From assembly GCA_030680805.1 (NCBI GenBank), contig JAUXUK010000010.1:1-48032 (forward strand): 48,032 bases of DNA, in the 5' to 3' direction. This document shows, one piece after another, positions 48,026-48,032 of this stretch (the first letter of the stretch is position 1; every line of letters begins with the position of its first letter). A program made the translations under genes and the position numbers. Below the pieces are notes generated by a model. That model saw only the letters and a list, made by a program, of their open reading frames with translations, had not been told where the DNA came from and did not search any database. The DNA comes from Sulfuritalea sp. (lineage in GTDB: Bacteria; Pseudomonadota; Gammaproteobacteria; Burkholderiales; Rhodocyclaceae).

Positions 48026-48032
48026 GGCGGGT

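Overview
The window reads as chromosomal DNA of a GC-rich betaproteobacterium, most likely of the Rhodocyclales (Sterolibacterium/Sulfuritalea-like). This is inferred from gene content: a Gcl-Hyi-GlxR glyoxylate cluster, a K+-independent H+-pyrophosphatase beside PPi-type phosphofructokinase, flavocytochrome c sulfide dehydrogenase, multiheme c cytochromes, a KDO/lipid A gene run and the clpS-clpA arrangement. No phage, insertion sequence, CRISPR array or plasmid gene is visible. The DNA is almost entirely core chromosome with tightly packed genes.

Layout. 1-4.8 kb: tRNA-Leu(CAG), rnr, a fatty acid desaturase, rpmB-rpmG and radC. 4.9-7.2 kb: coaBC-dut and a diheme cytochrome c4. 7.3-10.9 kb (minus strand): a fused NapC-type/haem-binding multiheme protein followed by both subunits of flavocytochrome c sulfide dehydrogenase. 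11.4-22 kb: the glyoxylate region, with aceB, a glycerate kinase, glxR, hyi and gcl, a divergent LysR regulator, a membrane-anchored hydrolase, aceA and an RraA-like gene. 22-25.3 kb: clpS-clpA and a cold-shock gene. 25.3-29.4 kb: icd divergent from aceK, rluE and a secreted Ala/Lys-rich peptide. 29.5-32.3 kb: DUF192, slyX, sodB and xseA. 32.4-36 kb: an AT-rich/DnaA-box region, a 16-repeat Sel1 protein and a J-domain protein. 36.2-39.2 kb: exbB-exbD-lpxK-ycaR-kdsB. 39.2-46.5 kb: adk, two different phosphofructokinases, hppA and ggt. 46.5-48 kb: murJ.

The genes form two metabolic modules. The first is a nearly complete glyoxylate node: Icd and its kinase/phosphatase AceK set the branch, AceA and AceB run the shunt, and Gcl-Hyi-GlxR-glycerate kinase turn glyoxylate into phosphoglycerate. 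aceA and aceB share a 12-bp palindromic operator core, TCTTATATAAGA. The second is a pyrophosphate energy module: a PPi-type phosphofructokinase, a second phosphofructokinase with mixed signature residues and a proton-pumping pyrophosphatase.

The most unusual signal is a dispersed repeat. The 12-mer AGCGCCGACTTT occurs seven times exactly (plus one degenerate copy in sodB): twice within a 62-bp intergenic form that lies between a stop codon and a terminator, and five times as a roughly 24-bp form inside protein genes, in different reading frames and on both strands. Other notable signals are an IscR-type palindrome centred on the sodB -10 element, a predicted leaderless clpS transcript, and a terminator hairpin embedded in the ggt signal-peptide codons.
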